Origin: Roseibacterium beibuensis
GTDB taxonomy: Bacteria > Pseudomonadota > Alphaproteobacteria > Rhodobacterales > Rhodobacteraceae
Length of the DNA: 64,000 bases
Assembly (NCBI RefSeq): GCF_039542305.1
Contig: NZ_BAABHW010000006.1
Location: forward strand, 62,001 to 126,000
Reading direction: 5' to 3'
Shown: positions 17,407 through 27,093 of the stretch, one piece after another
Layout of the letters: each line of letters begins with the position of its first letter
Position numbering within the stretch: the stretch's first letter is position 1
The notes under the pieces: model-generated
Told to the model about the DNA's origin: nothing
The model's input: only the letters and a program-made list of their open reading frames with translations
Databases searched by the model: none
Position numbers and translations under genes: made by a program

Positions 17407-20295
17407 TCACTCCTGCTCGGGGACGAGGATCTCGCGTTTGCCGACATGGTTGGCCGCGGACACAAGCCCCTGCTCTTCCATCTGCTCGACCAGCCGCGCG
17501 GCCTTGTTATAGCCGATCCCCAGCTTTCGCTGGATGTAGGAGGTCGAGCATTTGCGATCCTTCACCACGATGGCGACAGCCTGGTCGTAGAGCGCATCCT
17601 CGCCCGTGGTATTGCCCCCCGTGTTCAGGCCCAGGACCGCGTCGATATCGCTTTCCTTGTCCTCGTCGGGACCGTCCAGAACGCTGGCGGCATAATCCGG
17701 CGGGCCGAAGCTCTTGAGGTGGCGGACGATCTCCTCGACCTCCTCGTCGCTGACGAAGGGACCGTGCACGCGGGTGATCTTGGAGCCACCCGCCATGTAA
17801 AGCATGTCGCCCATGCCCAGCAGTTGCTCGGCCCCCTGCTCGCCCAGGATGGTGCGGCTGTCGACCTTGGAGGTGACGTGGAAACTGATCCGCGTCGGGA
17901 AGTTCGCCTTGATCGTGCCGGTGATGACATCGACCGACGGGCGCTGCGTTGCCATGACAAGGTGGATGCCCGAGGCCCGCGCCATTTGCGCAAGGCGCTG
18001 GATGCAAGCCTCGATCTCCTTGCCGGCGACCATCATCAGGTCGGCCATCTCGTCGACGATCACGACGATATAGGGCATCTTCTCGGGCGCGAATTCCTCG
18101 GTCTCGAAGACGGGATCGCCGGTTTCGTCGTCGAACCCGGTCTGCACCGTGCGGCTGAACATCTCGCCCTTGGCCAGCGCATCGGCGACGCGGCCATTGT
18201 AGCCGTCGATGTTGCGCACGCCCATCTTCGACATCTTGCGATAGCGTTCTTCCATCTCGGCCACGACCCATTTCAGGGCGACGACCGCCTTTTTCGGGTC
18301 GGTCACGACCGGCGACAGAAGATGCGGAATGCCGTCATAGACGCTGAGTTCCAGCATCTTCGGGTCGATCATGATCATCCGGCAATCCTCGGGCGGCAGC
18401 TTGTACAGCAGGCTGAGGATCATGGTATTGATCGCCACGGATTTGCCCGAACCAGTCGTCCCCGCGATCAGGAGGTGGGGCATCTTGGCCAGGTTCGCGA
18501 CGATCGGTTCGCCGCCGATATCCTTGCCCAGCGCCAGCGGCAGCTTCTGCGTCCCGTCGCCGAACTCGCGGCTCGACAGGATTTCGCGCAGGACAACCTT
18601 TTCGCGGTGCTGGTTCGGCAATTCGATCCCGATGACCGAACGCCCTGGCACGGTCGATACACGCGCCGACAGCGCCGACATGGAGCGCGCGATATCGTCG
18701 GCCAGACCGATCACGCGGCTCGCCTTCAGGCCCGGGGCCGGTTCCAACTCGTACATGGTCACGACGGGGCCGGGGCGGACGCTGACGATCTCGCCCTTCA
18801 CGCCGTAGTCATCCAGCACGTTTTCCAGCATCCGAGCGTTTTCCTCCAACGCCTCGTCGCTCAGGTGATGGCGCTGGATCGTGTCGGGGTTGGTCAGCAG
18901 GGTCAGCGGAGGAAACTCGAAGACCTCGGCCTGCGGCTGCAACGGCAAGGACGGCTGCGCCTCGGCCACCGCGCGACGCGAGGGGGCCGTCTGGCGCTTC
19001 ATCGCGTGCTGCACGACGCGGCGCTGCAACTCGGTCCCTCCGGCGGCGCGGGGCGCAGGGGCGGCCGGGGCAACCGGCTCGGTCCCGTCCTTGGCAAACA
19101 GATTCTCGTCATCGAGCCCGGTATCGTCCACCACGTCCTGGGCGCCCTGGGGCACATGCGCGGCGGTCAGCGGCGGCTCGGCCCGCAGCGCGGGGGACTG
19201 CACAACGCGCGACGGCGCCGCTGACGGGAGCGGGCCCGCCTGCAACCGGCGCTGCGCAGCAGCCGCCACCGGGCTGGGACGGCGCACACGATTGCGGATC
19301 ACGTCCGAGATCTTGGCGCGGATACGGTCCTCGTCCGGGGCTTCGATGTCGTCCGGGGCACGGAAGCTGCGCTCGGGCAGTTCCGGCTCCAGCATCTCGG
19401 GCTGAGGCTCGCGTGGGCGCAACAGCGGCACGCGGGACAACAGACCACCGCCCCGGCGCAGGGGCGGTTCGTCCTCGTAAAGGGCTGGGTCCTCGTCGCG
19501 CGGCGCACGGCGCAGCGAGAAACCACGCAACGGCGCAACGTCGCCGTCTGCCTCGTCATACCCGTCATCCTCGTAGGCCACGCCCCGCTCCGCCATCCGC
19601 GCGGCCCGCGCATCGCGCAATTGCCCGGCGGCCTGACCGGCCCCGCGGCCCAACCCGCGCAGCGCCGCCGTGACCATCGCCCCCGAGGTGAACAAGCCGA
19701 TCAGCAGAAAGCGCAGACCAAGGCGCATCTCGCCCCGGCTGGTGCCGACCACATAGAGCATCAGGCCAAGTCCCGCGACAAAGGCCAGTGCCGCCACCAG
19801 CTTCAGCCCCGCCTGCGGCCCCATCGGCAGCGCATTCAGAACAGCGCCCAGAACCGTGTCGCCGAACAGACCGCCAAGGCCGAAACTATGCGTCCACCCC
19901 TCGGGCGGCACGTGGCTGGCCGCGTAGATCGAGGCCAGCGCCAGCGCGATCGGCAGGAACAGGATGCGGGCGAGGGCGCGCTCGGAGCCGGTATGCAGCA
20001 AGAACCGCAACCCCCAGGCGAAACAGCCAATGGGCAGGGCAAGCGCGCCATAGCCCACGATCATCATCAGGATCGCCGCGATCGAGGCCCCGGTCCGCCC
20101 CATCAGGTTTTGTGGCGGGGCGTCGGTCGCCGCCATCCAGTTGGGATCTTCCGGCGTATAGGAAATCAACATCGCGCTCAGCGCGATCCCGAGGGCCACC
20201 AGAACAAAACCGATCATCTCCTGCCCGCGTCGCACGAGGGCGGCCTGCATCTCGTCATCCAGCAGGGGATCGCGCTGTCTTGTCTGGTAAGCCAT
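17407..20295 (-). CDS. ftsK: DNA translocase FtsK
   Basis: A 962-residue FtsK/SpoIIIE translocase that pumps chromosome termini through the septum and activates XerCD at dif. The N-terminal part has four or five membrane segments within about residues 25-215. A Pro/Arg-rich linker runs from about 225 to 470. The RecA-like motor follows, with Walker A GTTGSGKS near residue 612 and Walker B VVIVDEMADL near 740. The C-terminal gamma winged helix (CSTSYIQRKLGIGYNKAARLVEQMEEQGLVS) reads KOPS sites. It is longer than SpoIIIE and shorter than E. coli FtsK, as usual for this class. The aminotransferase gene is 12 bp upstream and lolA 76 bp downstream. Confidence 0.97.
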   Translation of the reverse strand: MAYQTRQRDPLLDDEMQAALVRRGQEMIGFVLVALGIALSAMLISYTPEDPNWMAATDAPPQNLMGRTGASIAAILMMIVGYGALALPIGCFAWGLRFLLHTGSERALARILFLPIALALASIYAASHVPPEGWTHSFGLGGLFGDTVLGAVLNALPMGPQAGLKLVAALAFVAGLGLMLYVVGTSRGEMRLGLRFLLIGLFTSGAMVTAALRGLGRGAGQAAGQLRDARAARMAERGVAYEDDGYDEADGDVAPLRGFSLRRAPRDEDPALYEDEPPLRRGGGLLSRVPLLRPREPQPEMLEPELPERSFRAPDDIEAPDEDRIRAKISDVIRNRVRRPSPVAAAAQRRLQAGPLPSAAPSRVVQSPALRAEPPLTAAHVPQGAQDVVDDTGLDDENLFAKDGTEPVAPAAPAPRAAGGTELQRRVVQHAMKRQTAPSRRAVAEAQPSLPLQPQAEVFEFPPLTLLTNPDTIQRHHLSDEALEENARMLENVLDDYGVKGEIVSVRPGPVVTMYELEPAPGLKASRVIGLADDIARSMSALSARVSTVPGRSVIGIELPNQHREKVVLREILSSREFGDGTQKLPLALGKDIGGEPIVANLAKMPHLLIAGTTGSGKSVAINTMILSLLYKLPPEDCRMIMIDPKMLELSVYDGIPHLLSPVVTDPKKAVVALKWVVAEMEERYRKMSKMGVRNIDGYNGRVADALAKGEMFSRTVQTGFDDETGDPVFETEEFAPEKMPYIVVIVDEMADLMMVAGKEIEACIQRLAQMARASGIHLVMATQRPSVDVITGTIKANFPTRISFHVTSKVDSRTILGEQGAEQLLGMGDMLYMAGGSKITRVHGPFVSDEEVEEIVRHLKSFGPPDYAASVLDGPDEDKESDIDAVLGLNTGGNTTGEDALYDQAVAIVVKDRKCSTSYIQRKLGIGYNKAARLVEQMEEQGLVSAANHVGKREILVPEQE

Positions 20296-20307
20296 CTCTG
20301 TCGTTCC

Positions 20308-21489
20308 TCAATCGTACAGCGTCTTGCGCAGCCGGATCAGGCCGCGACGCATTTCTTCTTTTTCCGCCACCATCGCGACGCGGATCCGGTCCGCGCCGGG
20401 GGTGATCCCCTCGACTTCGCGCGCGAGGTAATGGCCGGGCAGCACGCGCACCCCGGTCTCGCGCCACAAGCGCAGCGTCGCCGCCTCGGCATCGTCCACC
20501 GGCAGCCACAGGAAGAACCCCGCCGCGGGGCCGCGATAGCCGGGGACGCCCTCCAGCACCTCGTCGGCGATGGCGTATTTCTCCTGGTAGAGGGCGCGGT
20601 TCACCTCGACATGGGCCTCGTCGCTCCACGCGCGCTCGGCCACCGCCTGCAGCGGCAGGGGCAGCGGCGCGCCCGCATAGTTCCGAAGCTGCTTCAGCCG
20701 CGCGATGCTTTCCTCGCCCCCGGCGGCAAAGCCCGAGCGCAGGCCGGGCATGTTCGACCGCTTGGACAGCGAGTGGAAAATCACCACGCGCTCGGGGTCG
20801 GCGCCGGTGTCGCCCGCGACCTGCAATGCACCGACAGGCGGCGTATCGCGGTAGATCTCGGAATAGCACTCGTCGGCGAAAATGCGGAAATCGTGCTTTT
20901 CGGCCAGCACCAGAAGGTCCGTCCAATAGGCCCGGTCCGCCACGGCCCCCTGCGGGTTCGCGGGCGAGCAGATATAGGCCACCGCCATGCGGTCCAGCAC
21001 ATCCGTGGGCAGCCCTGCGAAATCGGGCAGGTTCCCGGTTTCATCCGTTGCGGGCACATAGACCGGCTCGGCCCCCACCGCGAGGGCCGCCACGGCGTAG
21101 ACCTGGTAGAACGGGTTCGGCATCGCCACGACGGGCTGTTTGCCACCCTTGGTTTCCGGGCACAGCGCAAGGCAGGCATTGAATAGCCCCTCGCGCGTGC
21201 CATTCAGCGGCAGGATCTGGCGATCCGCGGCAACGCTGACGCCATAGCGCCGCGCGATCCAGCGCGCGATGGCCGACTGCAACGCGGGCGTGCCGTCATT
21301 CGGCGGGTAGCGTCCGAACCCCTCAAGGCTGTCGGCGATGACGTCGCCGACCCATTCGGGAAAGCCGTGGCGCGGCTCGCCAATGGTCATCAGGATCGGC
21401 TCGTCGCCCGGCTGATGGACGTCGAGAAGCTTCCGCAAACGCGGAAACGCGTAATCTGGCAGGTTCGAAAACCGCTCGGGAAACACCAT
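20308..21489 (-). CDS. Class I/II PLP-dependent aminotransferase
   Basis: A 393-residue fold-type I aminotransferase. The PLP Lys is about K243 in HSLSKRSNMPGLRSGF, with NGTREGLFNACLAL for phosphate binding, ICSPANPQG, and IFADECYSEIY holding the pyridine-N Asp. The overall pattern resembles DapC-like N-succinyldiaminopimelate aminotransferases, often next to ftsK in alphaproteobacteria. The substrate is inferred, not shown, and other amino-acid aminotransferases of this subclass remain possible. It is in a minus-strand run: amidase, this gene, ftsK, lolA. Confidence 0.85.
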   Translation of the reverse strand: MVFPERFSNLPDYAFPRLRKLLDVHQPGDEPILMTIGEPRHGFPEWVGDVIADSLEGFGRYPPNDGTPALQSAIARWIARRYGVSVAADRQILPLNGTREGLFNACLALCPETKGGKQPVVAMPNPFYQVYAVAALAVGAEPVYVPATDETGNLPDFAGLPTDVLDRMAVAYICSPANPQGAVADRAYWTDLLVLAEKHDFRIFADECYSEIYRDTPPVGALQVAGDTGADPERVVIFHSLSKRSNMPGLRSGFAAGGEESIARLKQLRNYAGAPLPLPLQAVAERAWSDEAHVEVNRALYQEKYAIADEVLEGVPGYRGPAAGFFLWLPVDDAEAATLRLWRETGVRVLPGHYLAREVEGITPGADRIRVAMVAEKEEMRRGLIRLRKTLYD

Positions 21490-21546
21490 GTCTGCCTCAA
21501 AGTTCCGGGATCATTGCGCCCCGGTTTCAAGGCAATCTACCTTGGC

Positions 21547-21588
21547 CCCGCCGCATCTGTCCAGAAAAAGGACTGCGTTTGCGGCGGG
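21547..21588. terminator. Two-step hairpin downstream of the amidase gene
   Basis: A 9-bp stem CCCGCCGCA/TGCGGCGGG (21547-21555 with 21580-21588) encloses a second 4-bp stem GTCC/GGAC (21559-21562 with 21570-21573) around an AGAAAAA loop. It lies 10 bp past the amidase stop on the minus strand. No T-run follows. It may be a terminator or a leader structure of the aminotransferase transcript. Confidence 0.45.
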
Positions 21589-21597
21589 ATGTGGCCC

Positions 21598-22941
21598 TCA
21601 GGCCAGTGCGGCTTCGGCGGCCGCACCAAGGCGCAGCAGGCGTTCCTCGGCCATCGGCGGGCACAGCATCATCACCCCGGTCGAGGGCACGCCCGTCGGC
21701 AGAGTCAGGCCACACAGGCCCATCAGGTTGCCGACGCGGGTGTTGCGCAAGGTCAGCAGGTTCTCGGTGACGTAATACTCGGTGTCCGTCATCAGCCGCT
21801 GCGTATCGGGCGGCAGGTTCGGCACCGTCGGCAACAACACGGCGTCATAGAATGCCGTTTCCGCCAGCCAGCTTTCGCGGATCGCCTCCAACCGTTGCCA
21901 TGCGGCGACGAAATCGGGGGCTGAAACCTCGGCCCCACCCCGGAACCGTTCGAGGATGCGTGCGAACATCTTGTCGGGCGCGGCTTCGATCACATCCTTC
22001 CACGTCCCGTAGGCCTCGGGCGCGAACAGAACCCCGGCAAGGTCCATCGCCTCTTCGATGCCGTCGACCGTGCCCGTCTCGATCCGCGCGCCGGCCTTGG
22101 CCAACCGCTCCACGGCGGAGCCGAACCCGTCGCCGGGGGCGTCGCGCACATCGGAGGTGTAAGGCTCCAGCACAAGGAACCGCCGCCCCTCCAGCGTTGC
22201 GCCCCGCAGATCGGGGGCCTTTCCGCCCTCCATCACCGCCAGAAGATGCGCGCAATCTTCGACCGTGCGGCAGAGCGGGCCGACCGTGTCAAACCGCGCG
22301 GCCAGAGGCACCACGCCCTTCAGCGACAGGCGGCCCGAGGTGGTCTTGAGCCCCACGAGGTCATTCCACGCCGCAGGCACCCGCACCGATCCGCCCGTGT
22401 CAGACCCGATCCCGGCCGCCGCCAATCCATAGCCGACCGAGGTCGCCGCCCCCGAGGACGAGCCCCCCGGGATCAGTGCCGGATCGTTCACGTTGGGCGG
22501 CGTGCCCGCCTCGACGCTGCCGCGATAGGCCGGGTTCAGGCCCAGCCCGGAAAACGCCAGTTCGGACATGTGGGTCTTGCCGAGGCAGACCAGACCCTCG
22601 CGCGTCGCCCGCGCCAGAACCTCGGCATCCGCCTCGGGCACGCGCCCCTCCAACAGGGCCGAGCCCGCCTCGGTCACCACGCCTGCGCTGTCGAACAGGT
22701 CCTTCCAGCTGATCGGCACGCCATCCAGCATCCCGCGCCGCACGCCATTCTTCGCACGTTCACCCGCCGCCGCGGCCTCGGCCCGAGCGCGATCCGGCGT
22801 CAGGACGGTATAGATCCGGTCGGTAAACTCATGCCCGTCGCAGGCCGCGAGATAGACCTCGGTCAACTCCACCGGGTCGATCTGACCCGCCCCGATCCCG
22901 CGCCCCAGGTCACAGGCGCTCATCCATCGCCACTCGTCCAT
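21598..22941 (-). CDS. Amidase-signature family amidohydrolase
   Basis: A 447-residue amidase-signature enzyme. The Ser-cisSer-Lys triad is visible: Lys about 80 in GVPISWKDLFD, cis-Ser about 161 in IPGGSSSGAA, nucleophile Ser about 185 in GIGSDTGGSVRVPA. Length fits stand-alone amidases. No GatB or GatC is nearby, and the sequence lacks obvious GatA specificity, so the substrate is an unknown amide. The 93-bp gap to ubiH (divergent) should hold both promoters. Confidence 0.88.
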   Translation of the reverse strand: MDEWRWMSACDLGRGIGAGQIDPVELTEVYLAACDGHEFTDRIYTVLTPDRARAEAAAAGERAKNGVRRGMLDGVPISWKDLFDSAGVVTEAGSALLEGRVPEADAEVLARATREGLVCLGKTHMSELAFSGLGLNPAYRGSVEAGTPPNVNDPALIPGGSSSGAATSVGYGLAAAGIGSDTGGSVRVPAAWNDLVGLKTTSGRLSLKGVVPLAARFDTVGPLCRTVEDCAHLLAVMEGGKAPDLRGATLEGRRFLVLEPYTSDVRDAPGDGFGSAVERLAKAGARIETGTVDGIEEAMDLAGVLFAPEAYGTWKDVIEAAPDKMFARILERFRGGAEVSAPDFVAAWQRLEAIRESWLAETAFYDAVLLPTVPNLPPDTQRLMTDTEYYVTENLLTLRNTRVGNLMGLCGLTLPTGVPSTGVMMLCPPMAEERLLRLGAAAEAALA

Positions 22942-23034
22942 GTCTCACTCTCCGGCCCCGCCACGTTGTCGCGGGCGACGCTAGCGACCGCGCGCGGCAT
23001 GGACAATCCCCGGCGCCGCGCCATAGTCAGGCGC

Positions 23035-24261
23035 ATGACCCATGATGCCGATGTCCTGATCGTCGGCGGCGGGCTGAACGGCCCGGCGCTTGCCCTTTCC
23101 CTCGCCACTGCCGGGATCTCCTCGGCGGTGATCGACGCCCTGCCCGAGGATACCCGCGAAAGCGACACGTTCGACGGGCGGTCCTACGCGCTTGCCCTGG
23201 CCTCGGTCCGGATGCTCTCCGCATTGGGGCTGTGGGACGGGTTGGAGGATCACGCCCAGCCCATCCTCGAGATCAAGGCCAGCGACGGACGCCCCGGCGA
23301 GGGACCCGCGCCCTTCTTCCTGCATTTCGACCATGCCGAGATCGAGGAAGGCCCGATGGGCCACATGATCGAGGATCGCTACCTGCGCCGCGCGCTTCTC
23401 GGGGCGATGGACGCCAACCCACAGATCACCCACATGCCGGGCAGCATGGTCACCGCGCAAGAGGTCGACACGACCGGCGCGCGCCTGACGCTGGCCGATG
23501 GCCGCGCCCTGTCCGGCCAGATCATCGTCGGCGCGGACGGGCGGCGCAGCGGCACCGCCGAACGCGCGGGCATCAAGCGCACCGGCTGGGATTACGGGCA
23601 AACCGCGCTGGTCTGCGCCATCGGGCACGAGCTGCCGCATAACGGCATCGCGCATCAGTTCTTCATGCCGGCCGGGCCGCTGGCCATCCTGCCCCTGCCC
23701 GGCAATCGCTGTTCCATCGTCTGGTCGGAAACCCACGCCCGCGCGGCCGAGATCCAGGCGCTGGATGACGCGGCCTATCTCGACGTGCTGCGCCCCCGCT
23801 TCGGCGATTTCCTTGGGCAGATCCACCTTGCCGGCAAGCGCTTCACCTACCCGCTGAACCTGACCATCGCCAACGCCTTCGTGGCCGAGCGCCTCGCCCT
23901 GATCGGGGATGCCGCGCACGGGGTACACCCCATCGCCGGGCAGGGCCTGAACCTCGGGCTGCGCGACGTGGGCGCACTGGCCGAGGTGCTGGCCGACGCC
24001 AAGCGTCGGGGCGAGGATTTCGCGCGCCTGGACGTGCTGGAACGCTACCAGTCCTGGCGGCGCTTCGACACGGCGGCGATGGCCGTGGCGACCGATGCGT
24101 TCAACAAGCTGTTCTCGAACGACAATCCGATCCTGCGGGTTGCGCGCGATATCGGGATGGGGGCCGTGCAATCCATGCCGGGCCTGCGCCGCCGCTTCAT
24201 CCGCGAAGCCGCCGGCCTGACCGGCGACGTGCCGCGCCTGTTGCAGGGCCGCCCACTCTGA
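23035..24261 (+). CDS. ubiH: UbiH/UbiF/VisC/COQ6-family FAD hydroxylase
   Basis: A 408-residue FAD-dependent aromatic hydroxylase of ubiquinone synthesis. The Rossmann motif IVGGGLNGPALALSLA starts at about residue 7, followed by the DG-type motif VGADGRRSGTAERAG and LIGDAAHGVHPIAGQGLNLGLRD, which are diagnostic. ATG 23035 is used because the FAD motif begins directly after it; the frame is open far upstream, with ATG 22999 as an alternative. Which ring position it hydroxylates cannot be told from sequence alone, so the symbol denotes the family. Confidence 0.85.
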   Translation: MTHDADVLIVGGGLNGPALALSLATAGISSAVIDALPEDTRESDTFDGRSYALALASVRMLSALGLWDGLEDHAQPILEIKASDGRPGEGPAPFFLHFDHAEIEEGPMGHMIEDRYLRRALLGAMDANPQITHMPGSMVTAQEVDTTGARLTLADGRALSGQIIVGADGRRSGTAERAGIKRTGWDYGQTALVCAIGHELPHNGIAHQFFMPAGPLAILPLPGNRCSIVWSETHARAAEIQALDDAAYLDVLRPRFGDFLGQIHLAGKRFTYPLNLTIANAFVAERLALIGDAAHGVHPIAGQGLNLGLRDVGALAEVLADAKRRGEDFARLDVLERYQSWRRFDTAAMAVATDAFNKLFSNDNPILRVARDIGMGAVQSMPGLRRRFIREAAGLTGDVPRLLQGRPL

Positions 24262-24283
24262 GCAAGGGGGCCGAGGCGACAGG

Positions 24284-24496
24284 TCAGCCCAGCTTGCGCG
24301 CTTCTTCTTCCAGCATGATCGGGATGCCGCCGCGGATCGGGTAGGCCAGATGCGCCGCCTTCGACACCAACTCGTTGCGTTCGGCATCATAGCTGAGAGT
24401 GGCATGGGTCAACGGGCAGACCAGCGCCTCCAGCATCCGGCGATCCAGCGGCGTGTCGGCCTTTTGGCCCTGATCGTTCGGCTCCGTGTCCCTCAT
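24284..24496 (-). CDS. Trm112-family small protein
   Basis: A 70-residue protein. The core DRRMLEALVCPLTHATLSYD followed by LVSKAAHLAYPIRGGIPIMLEEEARKL is the Trm112/YcaR pattern. Only one Cys is present, so a full zinc finger is not formed. The start ATG 24496 overlaps the TGA of the upstream LON-domain gene (ATGA), so it is translationally coupled to it. The family includes methyltransferase activators in eukaryotes; the bacterial role is unclear. Confidence 0.88.
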   Translation of the reverse strand: MRDTEPNDQGQKADTPLDRRMLEALVCPLTHATLSYDAERNELVSKAAHLAYPIRGGIPIMLEEEARKLG

Positions 24497-25137
24497 TGCA
24501 TCGTCTCCTCGTCCGAGCCGCCGCGCAGGGCGAACTCGATCAGGGTCACCAGCGTTTCGCGACGCGTGGACAGCGATGGCGCCTCCAACAGCGCCTGCTT
24601 TTCCTCGGGGTCGAAGGGGCACAGCATCGACAGCGAATTGATCAGCAACTCGTCCTCGGCCTCTTTCAGGCTGTCCCAATCGGTCGACAGGTTCATCGCG
24701 TCGAAATACCGGCCCAGCAGGTCGAGGAAGGCCTCGCGCTGAAAGGTCGGGTCATGCTCGGTCGGGCCGAGATCGGCGTCGAACCCCTCCCACGACACGT
24801 CACAGCGGCGATAGGGCGTGAATCCCGCGACCTCTTCGTTGACACGGAACCGCGACATTCCCGCCAGCGTGATCATGTAGCGCCCATCCTCGGTTTCCGA
24901 AAATTGCGTCACACGCCCGGCGCAGCCAATCGAATGCAGGCGCTTTTCCGTGCTGCCCGGCACCTCGCGCGGCTGTACCATGCCGATCAGCCGGTGCGAG
25001 GTTTTCAGCGTATCATCCAGCATCGCGAGGTATCGCGGCTCGAAGATATGCAAGGGCAACCGGGTGCGCGGCAACAGCAGCGCACCGGGCAGGGGAAAGA
25101 CCGGAATGGTCTGGGGCAGATCGGCGGGTTTGATCAT
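24493..25137 (-). CDS. LON peptidase substrate-binding (N) domain protein
   Basis: A 214-residue protein consisting of a Lon N-terminal-like domain without the ATPase or protease parts. Recognised by IPVFPLPGALLLPRTRLPLHIFEPRYLAML, GRYMITLAGMSRFRV and the helical C-terminus (LINSLSMLCPFDPEEKQALLEA). Stand-alone LON-N proteins are widespread, with unproven roles in substrate recognition or stress. It lies in the minus-strand group ybbN-like, this gene, Trm112, with a gap of 27 bp and a 4-bp overlap. Confidence 0.9.
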   Translation of the reverse strand: MIKPADLPQTIPVFPLPGALLLPRTRLPLHIFEPRYLAMLDDTLKTSHRLIGMVQPREVPGSTEKRLHSIGCAGRVTQFSETEDGRYMITLAGMSRFRVNEEVAGFTPYRRCDVSWEGFDADLGPTEHDPTFQREAFLDLLGRYFDAMNLSTDWDSLKEAEDELLINSLSMLCPFDPEEKQALLEAPSLSTRRETLVTLIEFALRGGSDEETMQ

Positions 25138-25164
25138 ACCGCGCCACCTAGCCTTTTACGGGCC

Positions 25165-26073
25165 TCAGGCAAATATCATCGAGCTCAATTTGCGACGGCC
25201 ATGCAGCGCGATCGGATCCTGCGGCTTGAGCGCGTCGAAAATGGTGAAGAGCTGCGTCTTCGCGGCCCCGTCATTCCACTCGCGATCACGCCGGAACAGC
25301 TCCAGCAACTGCTCGACCGCCTGTTCGACCTCGCCTGCCGCATGGAGCGCCTTGGCGTAGTCGAACCGCGCCTGGTGATCGTCGGGGTTGGCCTCGACCG
25401 CGGCAGCCAGTTCCGTCAGCGGGCCTGCGTTCTCGGCCTGATGCGCCAGATCGAGTTGGGCGCGCGCGGCCTCGATCTCGGGGGCGTTGGCGATCTCGGC
25501 GGGGGCGTTGTTCAGCAGCGCCTCGGCCTGGTCCAGTTGACCCATGGCGATATGCGCGCGAGCCAGTCCGCCCATCGCAGCGGCATTGGCCGGGTCTTCG
25601 CCCAGGATCGCGGCAAAGGTCTGCGCGGCATCCGCCACGGCGCCTTGGCCCAGCATCTCTTCGGCGGCCTCCAGCGCTTCGGACAGGCCCCCGTCCCCGG
25701 CCATCGCGGCCAGCTTGGTCACGAACTCCGTGATCTGGCTTTGCGGCACGGCGCCCTGGAACCCGTCGACCGGCTGGCCCTGCCAGAAGGCATAGACCGT
25801 CGGGATCGACTGCACCCGCAACTGGCCCGCGACCGCCTGGTTCTCGTCGACATTGACCTTGACCATGCGCACCTTGCCGCCCGCGGCCTGCACCGCGGCC
25901 TCAAGCTGCGGTCCCAGCGTCTTGCAGGGGCCGCACCAGGGCGCCCAGAAATCGACGATCACCGGCACCTCTTTCGAGGCTTCGACCACGTCGGCCATGA
26001 AAGTCTGGTCGGTGCCGTCCTTGACCAGGTCACCGGCGGCGGGTTGCGGGTTGGATTGCCCAAGCTCGATCAT
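25165..26073 (-). CDS. Thioredoxin-TPR co-chaperone (YbbN/CnoX-like)
   Basis: A 302-residue cytoplasmic protein: thioredoxin domain (about 20-115) with the active-site motif WCGPC at C47/C50, then helical TPR-like repeats to the end (EALEAAEEMLGQGAVADAAQTFAAIL and similar). E. coli YbbN lacks the CxxC, but alphaproteobacterial CnoX homologues often keep it, implying redox activity in addition to holdase function. It is the first gene of a three-gene minus-strand group and is 67 bp downstream of xthA. Confidence 0.92.
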   Translation of the reverse strand: MIELGQSNPQPAAGDLVKDGTDQTFMADVVEASKEVPVIVDFWAPWCGPCKTLGPQLEAAVQAAGGKVRMVKVNVDENQAVAGQLRVQSIPTVYAFWQGQPVDGFQGAVPQSQITEFVTKLAAMAGDGGLSEALEAAEEMLGQGAVADAAQTFAAILGEDPANAAAMGGLARAHIAMGQLDQAEALLNNAPAEIANAPEIEAARAQLDLAHQAENAGPLTELAAAVEANPDDHQARFDYAKALHAAGEVEQAVEQLLELFRRDREWNDGAAKTQLFTIFDALKPQDPIALHGRRKLSSMIFA

Positions 26074-26140
26074 CGCTTGTCTCCGTCAAATATGCGTTTG
26101 CCCTTATATGCGTCCGGGCAGCGCCCGCGCCAAGGGTTGG

Positions 26141-26929
26141 TTACAGGTCGAATGTCGCGAAAACCGGGGCGTGGTCGCTGGGTTTCTCCCATCCGCGCGC
26201 CTCGCGCAGCACCCGGCTGGAATGCGCCGCGTTCGAAATATCGGGCGTGGCCCAGACGTGATCCAGCCGACGCCCCTTGTCCGCCGCATCCCAATCGCGC
26301 GCCCGGTAGGACCACCAGCTATAGAGCAGCCCCTCGGGAATGTCTTGGCGCGTGATGTCGACCCAGTTCGCGGCCTCCTGCACCTCGGCCATGTGCTCGA
26401 CCTCGATGGGGGTGTGGCTGACCACCTTCAGCAACTGCTTGTGCGACCACACGTCATCCTCGCGCGGGGCGATGTTCAGGTCCCCCACCAGGATCGCCTT
26501 CTCGGGCCGGTCTTCGCCGAACCAGTCCCGCATCTCGGTCAGGAAATCCAGCTTGTGGCCGAATTTCTCATTCACCTCGCGGTCGGCGACGTCACCGCCC
26601 GCGGGCACGTAGAAATTATGGAGGGTCACGCCGTTTTCCAGCCGCGCCGCCACGTGCCGCGCGTCGCCCTTGCCCACGAAATCGCGATGGCCGACATCCT
26701 CAAGCGGCAAGCGCGACAGGATCGCCACGCCGTTATATCCCTTCTGCCCGCGCGCAACCATGTGGGTGTAGCCCTGCGCGGCGAACACCTCGGCGGGGAT
26801 CTTGTCCACCGGGCTTTTGCATTCCTGCAGGCACAGCACGTCCGGCCCTTCCTCGCGCAGGAGCTTGCACACGAGATCGGCCCGCAGCCGGACCGAGTTG
26901 ATGTTCCACGTGGCAAGGGTGAAGGGCAT
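26141..26929 (-). CDS. xthA: Exodeoxyribonuclease III (AP endonuclease)
   Basis: A 262-residue EEP-fold nuclease of base excision repair. It shows ATWNINSVRLR, the metal-binding Glu about E36 in LCLQECKS, the LHNFYVPAGG tyrosine region, ILVGDLNIAP, and the C-terminal GRRLDHVWAT and KPSDHAPVFATF catalytic Asp-His. Length matches E. coli Xth (268). The upstream gap to the response regulator holds a terminator and an FNR-like box. Confidence 0.94.
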   Translation of the reverse strand: MPFTLATWNINSVRLRADLVCKLLREEGPDVLCLQECKSPVDKIPAEVFAAQGYTHMVARGQKGYNGVAILSRLPLEDVGHRDFVGKGDARHVAARLENGVTLHNFYVPAGGDVADREVNEKFGHKLDFLTEMRDWFGEDRPEKAILVGDLNIAPREDDVWSHKQLLKVVSHTPIEVEHMAEVQEAANWVDITRQDIPEGLLYSWWSYRARDWDAADKGRRLDHVWATPDISNAAHSSRVLREARGWEKPSDHAPVFATFDL

Positions 26930-27006
26930 GGGCAGGCTCCGCTGGCGTCTGGATCAGGGCGCGACCCTATCCGCGCGCCGTGCCATCCTCAACACAGGCG
27001 GCCGGG

Positions 27007-27039
27007 AAAAAAGAAAGGCCCGAACGCGATGTCCGGGCC
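27007..27039 (-). terminator. Rho-independent terminator downstream of the response-regulator gene
   Basis: On the minus strand a GGCCCG/CGGGCC stem (27034-27039 with 27017-27022) and an 11-base loop are followed by TTTCTTTTTT (complement of 27007-27016). It lies about 85 bp past the response-regulator stop and is the best intrinsic terminator in the window. Confidence 0.85.
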
Positions 27040-27093
27040 AAGTCCAACAGGGAGGTAATGGAATGTATCTAAACCACAACCCCAGGTTGCACG

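Noticed and set aside
17392..19224. A 610-codon plus-strand open frame opposite ftsK
   Set aside because: Antisense to the FtsK motor domain with no domain of its own; looks like an artefact of codon bias.
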